Part shown: positions 43,606 through 51,450 of the stretch, piece after piece
Position numbering within the stretch: the first letter of the stretch is position 1
Layout of the letters: each line of letters opens with the position of its first letter
NCBI GenBank assembly: GCA_016714985.1
Contig: JADKBS010000009.1
Span: 124,001 to 188,000 of the forward strand
Reading direction: 5' to 3'
Origin: Saprospiraceae bacterium
GTDB taxonomy: Bacteria; Bacteroidota; Bacteroidia; Chitinophagales; Saprospiraceae
Length of the DNA stretch: 64,000 nucleotides
Notes under the pieces: generated by a model
Databases searched by the model: none
What the model saw: the letters and a program-made list of their open reading frames with translations, nothing else
What the model was told of the DNA's origin: nothing
Made by a program: the position numbers and the translations under genes

Positions 43606-43653
43606 CAAAGGTAGGGCGAGGGGCAAGGCGCAGTCTGTGATATTGTTCACATA
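43606..43653 (-). promoter_or_regulatory. CRP-like operator and -7 box upstream of thioredoxin unit
   Basis: TCTGTGATATTGTTCACATA, core dyad TGTGATATTGTTCACA at 43636-43651, centred 34 bp upstream of the centre of the -7 box TACCTTTG (minus strand, 43606-43613). The start codon at 43585 follows 20 bp later. Confidence 0.85.
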
Positions 43654-43766
43654 GGTATTCAGTATTTGACGGGTGTGATTAAGATTCGGTTCCTGCTTTC
43701 AAACCTGCTATCGTATTGACCTTATTTCTACCTATCCAATATTTTTATGGAAAGATTCCAAATAAG

Positions 43767-43799
43767 TTTGGCTTTTAGTTGTTGGCTTTCATAGTTTTG
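43767..43799 (+). promoter_or_regulatory. Promoter of the ECF sigma gene
   Basis: TTTG at 43767-43770 and TAGTTTTG at 43792-43799, 21 bp apart, 19 bp before the ATG. It fits the Bacteroidota housekeeping consensus rather than an obvious ECF autoregulatory promoter. Confidence 0.55.
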
Positions 43800-43818
43800 C
43801 CCCGCAACCTCTTATTTG

Positions 43819-44340
43819 ATGCAAGAAACAGAAATCATATCAGCACTTAAATCTGGCGACAAAAACGCTATCGGCGTGGTCTATGACCGCTACGGTGCTG
43901 CGCTATATGGTGTGGTGCTCCGCATCGTGCAATTGCCGGAGGTAGCTGAGGAAGTGGTGCAGGATGTGTTTCTTAAAATTTACAGGAACATAGCAAGTTT
44001 TGATGAAAACAAGGGTAAATTTTATACATGGGCGCTCAATATTGCCCGCAACACGGCCATTGACGCTACCCGAACCAGTGACTATCGCAACCGACAGAAA
44101 ACCGACCAGTTCGATTTTGTCGTATATCGTGAATCCAACCCAGCGACCCCCTTCGTGGAAGGCATTGGCCTAAAAGAGCTGGTAAACAAGCTAGACGAAA
44201 AACATCGAAAAGTTATAGACCTCGCCTATTTCCAGGGTTATACCCAGACGGAGATAGAGCAGGCTTTGAACATTCCAATCGGAACGGTGAAGACCCGTAT
44301 GCGATTGGCAATCAAAGAGCTGAGAAAAGTTTTTAGTTAG
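43819..44340 (+). CDS. ECF-type RNA polymerase sigma factor (SigK-like)
   Basis: A 173-residue ECF sigma factor. Region 2 runs through VYDRYGAALYGVVLRI, EVAEEVVQDVFLKIY and FYTWALNIARNTAID; region 4 is LDEKHRKVIDLAYFQGYTQTEIEQALNIPIGTVKTRMRLAI, recognised by its ending GTVKTRM. ATG 43819 is used. The next gene is an RskA-type anti-sigma factor, so this is a classic membrane-signalling pair. Its target promoters are unknown. Confidence 0.93.
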   Translation: MQETEIISALKSGDKNAIGVVYDRYGAALYGVVLRIVQLPEVAEEVVQDVFLKIYRNIASFDENKGKFYTWALNIARNTAIDATRTSDYRNRQKTDQFDFVVYRESNPATPFVEGIGLKELVNKLDEKHRKVIDLAYFQGYTQTEIEQALNIPIGTVKTRMRLAIKELRKVFS

Positions 44341-44346
44341 AAAATG

Positions 44347-44415
44347 GGCAGTTTGAAGTCAAGGGCTGCAAATCCCGCTATTGACTTCCAACTGCCAACT
44401 GTCTAACTGCCAACT
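44347..44415 (+). repeat. Intercistronic hairpin with CTGCCAACT words
   Basis: GGCAGTTTGAAGTCAA (44347-44362) pairs with TTGACTTCCAACTGCC (44381-44396), 15 of 16 bases, followed by CTGTCTAACTGCCAACT. The same CTGCCAACT words occur at 30731-30766. Confidence 0.7.
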
Positions 44416-44421
44416 ATAAAA

Positions 44422-45276
44422 ATGGACCTTAATTCTTACATATCATCCGGCATTTTGGAGCTGTACGCCAGCGGCCTCGCCACACCCGAAGAAGTGAGGG
44501 AAGTGGAGGATATGGCTGCTAACCACCCCCAAGTGCAAGCTGAGTTGGATGCTATCCGTGAGGCTTTGCACGCCTATTCGGTCATACACGGCGTGCAACC
44601 ACCGCAGGGTTTGAAAGAAAAGGTCATGCAACGAGTGGAGGGCATGCCTAAGAGCCGACCGAAGGAATCGTCCAAGCAAGAAGCCACCACTCCGACCAAT
44701 CAATATAACTACGAGCCTAGGGAGTCGTCTGGCGATTCCAGTAAAATTGCCAATGTTGCCACATGGATTCTGGGCTTGGCGCTACTTGCCGCATTGGCCG
44801 CCATTTTCTTGTTCTGGCAAGACGCAGAGCGTGCCAAATCCAAGGTGCAGGCAGCAAAAGAAGAGACCGAGCAACTTCGCAAAGATTGCGAAGCAGAAAA
44901 GAACAAGGCCAAGGCTGTCAACGAACAATTCGTCGCATTGCGCCATTGGGCAACCAAGCCCGTACAGCTCAAAGCTACCCCAATTGGTGGTGATGCTTAT
45001 GCCATTGTATTCTGGAACAATGTCAAGAAAACCACTTACCTAGACATGGGCAAACTGCCCAAACCAGCCACCGACAAGCAGTTCCAACTCTGGGCCATTG
45101 TGAATGGCAAGCCGACTGACATGGGTATATTTGAGGTCAACGACAACAAGGACTTGATTGCCATCGAAGGCCGATTCATCGAAAACCCGCAAGCCTTTGC
45201 CATTACGCTCGAACCCAAGGGCGGTAGTGAAGCACCCACGCTTGACCAAATGTGGGTTGTGGGAACGGTGAACTAA
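44422..45276 (+). CDS. RskA-family anti-sigma factor
   Basis: A 284-residue membrane protein. N-terminal zinc-less anti-sigma domain (SGILELYASGLATPEEVREVE), a Lys/Ser/Gln-rich linker, one transmembrane span near 112-130 (VATWILGLALLAALAAIFLF), a short coiled coil (AKEETEQLRKDCEAEKNKAK), and the periplasmic RskA domain (YAIVFWNNVKKTTYLDMGKLP, FQLWAIVNGKPTDMGIF, AITLEPKGGSEAPTLDQ). It sequesters the preceding sigma factor and is probably released by regulated proteolysis. Confidence 0.92.
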   Translation: MDLNSYISSGILELYASGLATPEEVREVEDMAANHPQVQAELDAIREALHAYSVIHGVQPPQGLKEKVMQRVEGMPKSRPKESSKQEATTPTNQYNYEPRESSGDSSKIANVATWILGLALLAALAAIFLFWQDAERAKSKVQAAKEETEQLRKDCEAEKNKAKAVNEQFVALRHWATKPVQLKATPIGGDAYAIVFWNNVKKTTYLDMGKLPKPATDKQFQLWAIVNGKPTDMGIFEVNDNKDLIAIEGRFIENPQAFAITLEPKGGSEAPTLDQMWVVGTVN

Positions 45277-45314
45277 GGCCGTTTTTTGACTTAGCCAGCG
45301 TATCTTCGCCGCTG

Positions 45315-45974
45315 ATGAACCTATTTTCTCAAATCCTTTACTTACTGCATAAAGAAATCACACTGGAATGGCGCCAACGCTACGCCATCAGCGGAATCTT
45401 GTTGTACGTACTGAGCACGGTCTTCATCGTTTACATTTCCTTTCAAAATATCGGCCCACAAGTTTGGAATGTCCTGTTTTGGATCATCATGCTCTTTGCC
45501 TCCGTCAATGCGGTGATGAAGAGTTTCGTGCAGGAAAGCGGCTATCGGCAGCTTTACTATTTCCAACTACTCCACCCTATCGCCATTATTTTGTCAAAAA
45601 TGATTTACAACGCACTGCTGCTGCTCGTACTAGGCGTTTTGACTTTCACATCACTGGCATTCATTGCGGGCAATCCGGTGCAACATGCCGCTGAATTTGC
45701 CTTGGTTTTATTTCTGGGCAGCACGGGTTTCTCCATCACGTTTACCTTTGTGTCGGCCATTGCGGCCAAGGCGGACAATAGCAGCACGTTGATGGCCGTA
45801 CTTAGTTTCCCGGTTGTCATCCCCGTGCTACTGCTCTTGGTGAACCTCTCGGCGCATAGTATCGGCTTGTTGGGAGGTACTGAGATGGGTGACAAAATCA
45901 TGCTGTTGGCTGCCGTTGACATGATTTTGGTGGCCTTGGGGCTGGTGCTGTTCCCGTTCTTGTGGCGGGATTAG
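45315..45974 (+). CDS. ccmB: Haem exporter subunit CcmB
   Basis: A 219-residue six-span membrane protein from ATG 45315 (MNLFSQILYLLHKEITLEWRQR). It matches CcmB through KEITLEWRQRYAISGILLY, FWIIMLFASVNAVMKSFVQES and the ABC-2-like helices PVVIPVLLLLVNLS. CcmB with CcmA and CcmC presents haem for cytochrome c maturation. Here it leads ccmC and a CcmD-like gene; no ccmA is in the window. These functions would supply the di-haem MbnH-like proteins. Confidence 0.88.
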   Translation: MNLFSQILYLLHKEITLEWRQRYAISGILLYVLSTVFIVYISFQNIGPQVWNVLFWIIMLFASVNAVMKSFVQESGYRQLYYFQLLHPIAIILSKMIYNALLLLVLGVLTFTSLAFIAGNPVQHAAEFALVLFLGSTGFSITFTFVSAIAAKADNSSTLMAVLSFPVVIPVLLLLVNLSAHSIGLLGGTEMGDKIMLLAAVDMILVALGLVLFPFLWRD

Positions 45975-45978
45975 GCTG

Positions 45979-46068
45979 CATGGCTTCATTGTTTGCCCGC
46001 ATTACATAAACCATGAAGACATGTACCAATGAAGCCATGAAGCTATGTATCAATGAAACAATGAAACC
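45979..46068 (+). repeat. Intercistronic hairpin and CAATGAA/CCATGAA words
   Basis: CATGGCTTCATTG (45979-45991) pairs perfectly with CAATGAAGCCATG (46027-46039), inside a run of ACCATGAA/ACCAATGAA words up to the ccmC start. Confidence 0.7.
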
Positions 46069-47121
46069 ATGAAAAATTACTGGTGGAAATTTTTAGGCGT
46101 TCTTTTGCTCATCTACACCTTCGTATTCGGGCTATTGACGCCTTTGAAAACAGGCATCACAGCTGCAAGTCCCTATAGCCTGCAAGCTGGCCAAACACAG
46201 GTCGTGACCGTGCAAGGGTACAACTCTTTTTTTACGAAGGAAAAAGAAAAGCTACGTGCTTGGCTGAAAACGGGTAGCGAGTTCGCCTTGGCCGCTTCCC
46301 AAATTGAGGCTGTGGACGACCGCACCGTCAAGCTGACCTTCCATGTCCCAGCCCATTTGCCGACGGACTCCAAGGTCAAAGACTTCACGCTATTGATTGA
46401 CAGCCCTGCCGATGGTGCCAGCATACTCCCTGGCGGACTCTCAATTAAGCAGGATAGTGTCAACGAAGCCGCTGGCAAAGCACTTTGGACGGCCTCGCCC
46501 ATTTCACAACTCCATGAAAAAGAGGCAATTACGTTCCCGTTCCGCAACATCCTCGGCGAGACCATCCGCAATACCTACTACCATGTGCCGATGTGGATGG
46601 CCATGTTCATCATCCTCATTGGTGCGGTTGTTTTCAGCATCAAATACTTGATAAATCCAGACGCAGACTACGACCGAAAGGCAATGGCGCTAACGAACGT
46701 CGGCCTGTTGCTCGGCATCCTCGGCCTCATCACCGGGGCTATCTGGGCAAAAAACACTTGGGGAAAATATTGGAGTTGGGATGTGAAACAGAACATGACA
46801 GCCATAGCCCTGCTTATCTACAGCGCCTATTTCGTACTGCGAGCCTCTTTTGAAGACCCAGAAAAAAAAGCCCGTATCAGTGCCGTTTTCAACATCTTCG
46901 CTTTTGCCAGCATTGTGCCGTTGATTTATATCATCCCCAAGCTGACGGACAGCCTTCACCCCGGCGCTGGTGGCAATATTGCCTTCGGCAGCCAAGACCT
47001 CGACAACACGATGCGGATGATCTTCTACCCCGCCATCATTGGCTGGGCACTGCTTGGGCTGTGGATTGGGGAGGTTATTTTGCGTACGGCAAGGATTCGT
47101 GAACGGATTTTGGATGCTTGA
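46069..47121 (+). CDS. ccmC: CcmC-type haem-handling protein with N-terminal periplasmic domain
   Basis: A 350-residue member of the CcmC/CcsA family. The first helix (KFLGVLLLIYTFVFGLL) is followed by a periplasmic Ig-like domain of about 130 residues, then the core with YHVPMWMAMFIIL (haem-ligand His), GAIWAKNTWGKYWSWDVKQN (the tryptophan-rich WWD signature WGKYWSWD) and later histidine LHPG. The extended N-terminus is normal for Bacteroidota and longer than proteobacterial CcmC. It follows ccmB after 94 bp of hairpin-forming words. Confidence 0.88.
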   Translation: MKNYWWKFLGVLLLIYTFVFGLLTPLKTGITAASPYSLQAGQTQVVTVQGYNSFFTKEKEKLRAWLKTGSEFALAASQIEAVDDRTVKLTFHVPAHLPTDSKVKDFTLLIDSPADGASILPGGLSIKQDSVNEAAGKALWTASPISQLHEKEAITFPFRNILGETIRNTYYHVPMWMAMFIILIGAVVFSIKYLINPDADYDRKAMALTNVGLLLGILGLITGAIWAKNTWGKYWSWDVKQNMTAIALLIYSAYFVLRASFEDPEKKARISAVFNIFAFASIVPLIYIIPKLTDSLHPGAGGNIAFGSQDLDNTMRMIFYPAIIGWALLGLWIGEVILRTARIRERILDA

Positions 47122-47195
47122 TGCTGGATACTCGTTGACCATCTCAGTACCCAAGTCCAAAATCCAGAATCCAGAATCCGAAATCCAGAATCTTT
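47105..47195 (+). repeat. Hairpin and AATCCAGAATCC words
   Basis: GGATTTTGGA (47105-47114, overlapping the ccmC end) pairs with TCCAAAATCC (47156-47165). AATCCAGAATCCGAAATCC words continue to 47192. The reverse complement shares GATTTCGGATT with 11526-11553 and 54832-54866. Confidence 0.65.
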
Positions 47196-47201
47196 TTTCC
47201 C

Positions 47202-47209
47202 TACCTTTG
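47202..47209 (+). promoter_or_regulatory. -7 box TACCTTTG for the CcmD-like gene
   Basis: CCCTACCTTTGCACCC is the form commonly seen in Bacteroidota promoters; the ATG lies 39 bp downstream. It may give gdhA a promoter independent of ccmC. Confidence 0.55.
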
Positions 47210-47248
47210 CACCCGTTTATCGGACAGGTTAATGATAAAAATAAAACC

Positions 47249-47470
47249 ATGTTGATAGCTAAGAAGAAAGCCCTTTCCACATTGTCCCTTCTCTTGCTTC
47301 CCTTCACCTTATTGCTGGCGCAACAAGATACCGACTTCATGCGGAGCATGGGGAAGATGTATGTAGTGGTGGCCGTCATTTTGGCTATTTTTATTGGCAT
47401 CATTATTTATCTCATCCGGCTCGATAGGAAGCTCACCAAATTGGAGGACCAAATTAAAAATCATGAGTAA
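47249..47470 (+). CDS. CcmD-like small membrane protein
   Basis: 73 residues from ATG 47249. A signal-like first span (LSLLLLPFTLLLAQQ), then a second (MYVVVAVILAIFIGIIIYLIRLD broken by charged residues after position 60) and a charged end KLTKLEDQIKNHE. This is the usual form of the 'CcmD family protein' in Bacteroidota and it follows ccmB-ccmC. Its last codons overlap the start of the dehydrogenase gene by 8 bp. Confidence 0.75.
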   Translation: MLIAKKKALSTLSLLLLPFTLLLAQQDTDFMRSMGKMYVVVAVILAIFIGIIIYLIRLDRKLTKLEDQIKNHE

Positions 47471-48905
47471 GCAAGTTCAAGCACCAAATTTCTACAACAC
47501 CGTAGAAAACTTCTTCGCAAAGGCGGCGCCCTACACGGGACTTGACGCTGGCCTGCTGCACCAAATCAAAGTCTGCAATTCCATCTACGCCATCCAATTC
47601 CCCGTTGAAATCACCAACAAGCAGACGGGCAAACAAGAGGTGAAGGTCATTGAGGCATACCGAGTGCAGCACAGCCACCACCGCCTACCAACCAAGGGCG
47701 GTATCCGCTATGCACCGGATGTTGACCAGCACGAGGTGATGGCATTGGCCACGCTGATGTCTTACAAATGCGCCATCGTACACGTGCCGTTCGGCGGTGC
47801 GAAGGGTGGCGTGAAAATCAATCCTAAGGACTTCACTGAGGAGGAATTGGAGCGAATCACCCGCCGTTACACCTACGAACTAGTGCGCCGCAATTTCATC
47901 GGCCCCAGCATCGACGTACCAGCGCCCGACTACGGCACAGGTGGCCGTGAAATGGCCTGGATATACGACACCTACCGCACCCTGCGTGAGAACGAAATCG
48001 ACGCTGCAGGCTGCGTCACGGGAAAACCGGTTGCGCTCTATGGCATCCAAGGTCGTACAGAGGCAACAGGTCGGGGTGTTTTCTACGGCCTGCGAGAAGC
48101 TTGCGACAACGCCGAAGATATGAAGCGCCTGAAGCTCAAGCCTGGACTCGGAGGAAAGACCATGATCATCCAAGGTATGGGTAACGTAGGCTCGTACAGC
48201 GGCACTATTTGTCAAGATGAAGGTGGCGTAAAGGTCATCGGCGTGGGTGAATGGGACGGCGCTATTTATCTCGAAAGTGGCATTGATGTGAACAAACTGC
48301 TGAAAGTAAAGCAGGAGACAGGCAGCATCACCAACTACCCTGGTGCTAAGGTATTCCCAAAAGAAGACACCAACAAAATCTTGGAAATGCCCTGCGACAT
48401 CCTCGTGCCCGCTGCGCTGGAGAACCAAATCCATGAAGGCAATGCCAAGAATATCAAGGCCAAAATCATTGCCGAGGCCGCCAACGGCCCCATCACTTCC
48501 GAAGCAGAGGAAGTATTGCTGAAAAAAGGCATCCTCATCATCCCCGACGTTTACTTGAATGCCGGTGGTGTGACGGTTTCCTATTTTGAGTGGTTGAAAA
48601 ACCTATCCCACATGCGCTTTGGTCGGATGGAAAAGCGCTTTAACCAGACCTCACAAGAACGAATGTTGCATGTCATCGAAGAACTCACTGGCCGCAAAAT
48701 CGACCCAGATTTGCTTCGCAAGGTGGCACGTGGTGCCGACGAAGTGGACCTCGTACGTTCTGGCTTGGAGGAGACGATGGCCCGTTCCTACAATTTCGTC
48801 AATGATTTCCGTCAAAGGCATGGCATTGACATGCGAACGGCGGCATTTGCCTATGCCATCAAACTTATAGGCGACGACTATACTTCATTGGGCATTTTCC
48901 CCTAA
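47463..48905 (+). CDS. gdhA: Glu/Leu/Phe/Val-family dehydrogenase (glutamate dehydrogenase)
   Basis: A 480-residue NAD(P)-dependent dehydrogenase interconverting glutamate and 2-oxoglutarate plus ammonia. Conserved blocks are LPTKGGIRYAPDVDQHEVMALATLM, with the catalytic Lys in YKCAIVHVPFGGAKGG, DVPAPDYGTGGREMAW, and the Rossmann part IQGMGNVGSYSG; NAGGVTVSYFEW closes the substrate site. ATG 47463 overlaps the CcmD-like stop, so translation may be coupled. A 13-bp terminator follows. Confidence 0.9.
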   Translation: MSKQVQAPNFYNTVENFFAKAAPYTGLDAGLLHQIKVCNSIYAIQFPVEITNKQTGKQEVKVIEAYRVQHSHHRLPTKGGIRYAPDVDQHEVMALATLMSYKCAIVHVPFGGAKGGVKINPKDFTEEELERITRRYTYELVRRNFIGPSIDVPAPDYGTGGREMAWIYDTYRTLRENEIDAAGCVTGKPVALYGIQGRTEATGRGVFYGLREACDNAEDMKRLKLKPGLGGKTMIIQGMGNVGSYSGTICQDEGGVKVIGVGEWDGAIYLESGIDVNKLLKVKQETGSITNYPGAKVFPKEDTNKILEMPCDILVPAALENQIHEGNAKNIKAKIIAEAANGPITSEAEEVLLKKGILIIPDVYLNAGGVTVSYFEWLKNLSHMRFGRMEKRFNQTSQERMLHVIEELTGRKIDPDLLRKVARGADEVDLVRSGLEETMARSYNFVNDFRQRHGIDMRTAAFAYAIKLIGDDYTSLGIFP

Positions 48906-48932
48906 TGCGGACTTGGAGTCTGTACTTTTCAT

Positions 48933-48969
48933 ACGTCGGCGAGGTCGTTGCACCTCGCCGACGTTTTTG
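48933..48969 (+). terminator. Strong intrinsic terminator after gdhA
   Basis: ACGTCGGCGAGGT / ACCTCGCCGACGT, a 13-bp perfect stem with a 6-nt loop and T run. Confidence 0.9.
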
Positions 48970-49069
48970 TATCACGTACTGCCAGTCCGTTATCTTCAGA
49001 AAAAAACTACTTGTCATTAAACCTCTCCTTGTTTCCAACAGTCTATCCCCTTTGTAACATATCCGCATC

Positions 49070-49199
49070 GTAACTGCTTAGGAGGGTGTGGGAGGAGAGA
49101 AAAAATTTCATTTTTTCTCTCTCCTCCCATATTTTGAGGTGTTTTTTGGGGAAAAATTTTCAATTTTTCTCCAAAAAACACCTCCTGCTAAGTAGTTAC
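49070..49199. repeat. 130-bp double-hairpin element, copy A
   Basis: Outer inverted repeat GTAACTGCTTAG / CTAAGTAGTTAC encloses two internal hairpins. The first is GGGAGGAG...CTCCTCCC around AAAAAATTTCATTTTTT; the second is GGTGTTTTTTGG...CCAAAAAACACC around AAATTTTCAATTT. Copy B lies at 50111-50241 in the same orientation. A cruciform or non-autonomous palindromic mobile element is possible. Confidence 0.85.
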
Positions 49200-49214
49200 A
49201 AAAAATCTACAGAC

Positions 49215-50033
49215 ATGAAAATCATGAAATGGCTTACCGCAGCGGCCCTTGGCTTGGCCGTGCTTTTCACTGCTTGCAAAAAAGAAGAATCGGCAGCCAT
49301 ATTGCCGGAGCAACTTACTGCTGCCGAGGACCAGACGACTGCCAATGACCTCTACGAGGACGTGGACGACCAAGTTGACGATGCCATCGAGACCCGTGGC
49401 GGCGGCCCAGCGGATTGCCCGACTGTGACCATCGTTCCACTCGACGGCAGCTATCCCCGAACCATGACGATTGACTTTGGCACCGACGGCTGTACCGGCC
49501 CCGATGGCCGCGTCCGCAAAGGGCAAATCGTGGTGAACCTCACCGACAGCCTGAGCAATGCAGGGGCGGTGCGCACGGCTACTTTCGTTGAATTTTATGT
49601 GGACGATGCCCATTTAGAGGGAACCCGCACACTGACCAACACGGGCCTCGATGCCAATGGCAACCCCACCTTCACCCGAACCGTAGTGGGCGGCAAAATC
49701 ACCTACCCGAACGGGGAGTCCTCATCATGGGAAGCAAACCATACCATTACCCTCGTGGAAGGTGCAGAAACGCATTCCCTGCTCGACAATGTATGGGAGG
49801 CAACAGGCGGCGCAACGGGCGTGACCCGCAATGGAAGGGCCTTCATCACGGAAATCACTACCCCATTGGTCCGCAAGCGCATTTGCCGTTGGACGGTTGC
49901 AGGCATCAAAACCCTCACTGTTGACGGCAAGGCCTTGACCATTGACTACGGCGACGGTACTTGCGACCGCAAAGCAACCGTCACTGGGCCGAATGGCAAC
50001 ACGAGGGAGATATTGATTCGCTGGTGGAGGTAG
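49215..50033 (+). CDS. Hypothetical lipoprotein
   Basis: A 272-residue exported lipoprotein (ATG 49215; lipobox AVLFTACKKE). A short acidic region (EDQTTANDLYEDVDDQVDDA) is followed by a beta-rich domain with repeated pattern TMTIDFGTDGCTGPDGRVRKG and LTIDYGDGTCDRKATVT, each with one Cys. Family not named by me, though similar lipoproteins are common in Bacteroidota. It is the only gene between the two double-hairpin elements, so it could be mobilised or insulated by them. Confidence 0.65.
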   Translation: MKIMKWLTAAALGLAVLFTACKKEESAAILPEQLTAAEDQTTANDLYEDVDDQVDDAIETRGGGPADCPTVTIVPLDGSYPRTMTIDFGTDGCTGPDGRVRKGQIVVNLTDSLSNAGAVRTATFVEFYVDDAHLEGTRTLTNTGLDANGNPTFTRTVVGGKITYPNGESSSWEANHTITLVEGAETHSLLDNVWEATGGATGVTRNGRAFITEITTPLVRKRICRWTVAGIKTLTVDGKALTIDYGDGTCDRKATVTGPNGNTREILIRWWR

Positions 50034-50066
50034 TTTGAATTGGCAATCCGCAATTCCAGAAAATGG

Positions 50067-50105
50067 AAAAGGCGTGGCCGGGTTCTCCGGCCACGCCTTT
50101 TTTTA
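50067..50105 (+). terminator. Intrinsic terminator after the lipoprotein gene
   Basis: AAAAGGCGTGGCCGG / CCGGCCACGCCTTTT stem, 5-nt loop and T run. Confidence 0.9.
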
Positions 50106-50110
50106 TGTGC

Positions 50111-50241
50111 GTAACTACTTTGGAGGGTGTGGGAGGAGCGAGAAAAAATTTCATTTTTTCTCGCTCCTCCCACATTTTGGGATGTTTTTTGGCGGCAAAT
50201 TTTCAATTTTTCCCAAAAAAACATCCCCGCTACGTAGTTAC
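50111..50241. repeat. 130-bp double-hairpin element, copy B
   Basis: GTAACTACTTTGGAGG ... CGCTACGTAGTTAC outer repeat with the same two inner hairpins as copy A. Differences are compensatory: AGCG/CGCT in stem 1 against AGAG/CTCT, and GGGATG/CATCCC in stem 2 against GAGGTG/CACCTC. This indicates selection for structure or replication as a palindrome. Confidence 0.85.
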
Positions 50242-50249
50242 TTTATTTC

Positions 50250-50354
50250 TTATTTGCCCCTTTGCTGGCCTTTTTTGCGGAGCAATAAAGTACCCACTGC
50301 CAATGCAAGCAATAGACCAAGGATAAGGTAGGTTTCAGTATCGAAATATTCCAT
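50250..50354 (-). CDS. 34-residue single-span membrane peptide
   Basis: ATG 50354 reads MEYFDTETYLILGLLLALAV and GTLLLRKKGQQRGK, then stop at 50250: a short polar start, one hydrophobic helix and a positively charged end. It begins 6 bp after the stop of the bestrophin-like gene on the same strand. It could be a small subunit of that channel or an independent small membrane protein. Only the context and composition support it. Confidence 0.45.
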   Translation of the reverse strand: MEYFDTETYLILGLLLALAVGTLLLRKKGQQRGK

Positions 50355-50360
50355 GAAGTC

Positions 50361-51227
50361 TTACTTTTCAAATATCTCCTTTAAGTTCTCTTTCACCGTA
50401 TTGCTCAACCTATTCAGTGGCAGGTCGTTGGTGTCCTTTCCAAAGGGGTCTTCGATTTCCTCGGCGAGCACCTCGATACTGGCGAAGATGTAAAACACCA
50501 ATGGGATAATGACCGTACTCCAATACCCGAATTCTTTCACGAAGCCGATTGGCATGGTGAAGATGTATAGAAAGATAACTTTTTTCAAAAATGTGCTGTA
50601 GGAGTAGGGAATAGGGGTGCGTTGTATCCGTTCGCAGGCCCCAATATGGTCGGTGAAGGACTGCAGTTCCGGGTTGAGGTAAAGCATTTGCTCACCGCTA
50701 ATGGTTTTGTTGCGGTGCAGTTCTTCCACCTCTTTGTAGATGGCTCTCATAAAGGCATTGGGCAGATGGCTCATGGTCTGCATGGTGGCCAATGGGTAGC
50801 GATCCGTATCCTCAAAATCAGCATCGTTGAACCCTTTTCGCAAATGCCATTTCATGGACATTACATGGTTGCTGATAAGTACCCTAAAGCGTTGGCGAGT
50901 AGCATGGTCATCAACCAAGACGCTAAGTTTCAGTGACAAGTTCCTCGAATTGTTGACAATGCCGCCCCAAATTCGTCGGCCTTCCCACCAGCGTTCATAG
51001 GCGGTGTTGGTTCGGAACACCAGCAGCATGGACAGCACGAAGCCTATCATGGAATGCACGACGGTCGAGTTCTTGAACTGGGTGTGCAGAATTTCCTCCT
51101 CCACATAGGCGACCAAGGCCGTGTAGGCCGCCACGCCCAGCATAGCCGGAAACAACATGCTGAACGTGTCGCTGCGGTGGAACATGAAAATGAGCTTCCA
51201 CCATGATTTCGGGTTGTAGTCAATCAT
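50361..51227 (-). CDS. Bestrophin-like (UPF0187) channel
   Basis: A 288-residue membrane protein. MIDYNPKSWWKLIFMFHRSDT, GFVLSMLLVFRTNTAYERWWEGRRIWG and the C-terminal IPLVFYIFASIEVLAEEIEDPFGKDTNDLPL are hallmarks of bacterial bestrophins, which form pentameric ion channels. The ion selectivity cannot be read from sequence here. A 34-residue membrane peptide gene follows at once. Confidence 0.9.
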   Translation of the reverse strand: MIDYNPKSWWKLIFMFHRSDTFSMLFPAMLGVAAYTALVAYVEEEILHTQFKNSTVVHSMIGFVLSMLLVFRTNTAYERWWEGRRIWGGIVNNSRNLSLKLSVLVDDHATRQRFRVLISNHVMSMKWHLRKGFNDADFEDTDRYPLATMQTMSHLPNAFMRAIYKEVEELHRNKTISGEQMLYLNPELQSFTDHIGACERIQRTPIPYSYSTFLKKVIFLYIFTMPIGFVKEFGYWSTVIIPLVFYIFASIEVLAEEIEDPFGKDTNDLPLNRLSNTVKENLKEIFEK

Positions 51228-51450
51228 TGCTCGAAGGGTTGGTTTCTATTTTGTTGTTTTCGTACTCGGCGGGCAAAAATAGGGGATAATTAGATGAACG
51301 TTCAAAAAAGCAGTTTTTGACAAACCCCCTATGTTTTGATTCTAACAGCTTTGCCCTGCTTCTGGTCGAAATATATCTACCGCTCTTGCAACCATCCCGT
51401 TTTTGGGTGTCATTCTGGTTTGTTCAAAAATCCGTACCAAACAGTAACCT

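Noticed and set aside
49070..50241. A complete insertion sequence carrying the lipoprotein gene
   Set aside because: No transposase or obvious target duplication is visible; only the repeated palindromic units are.
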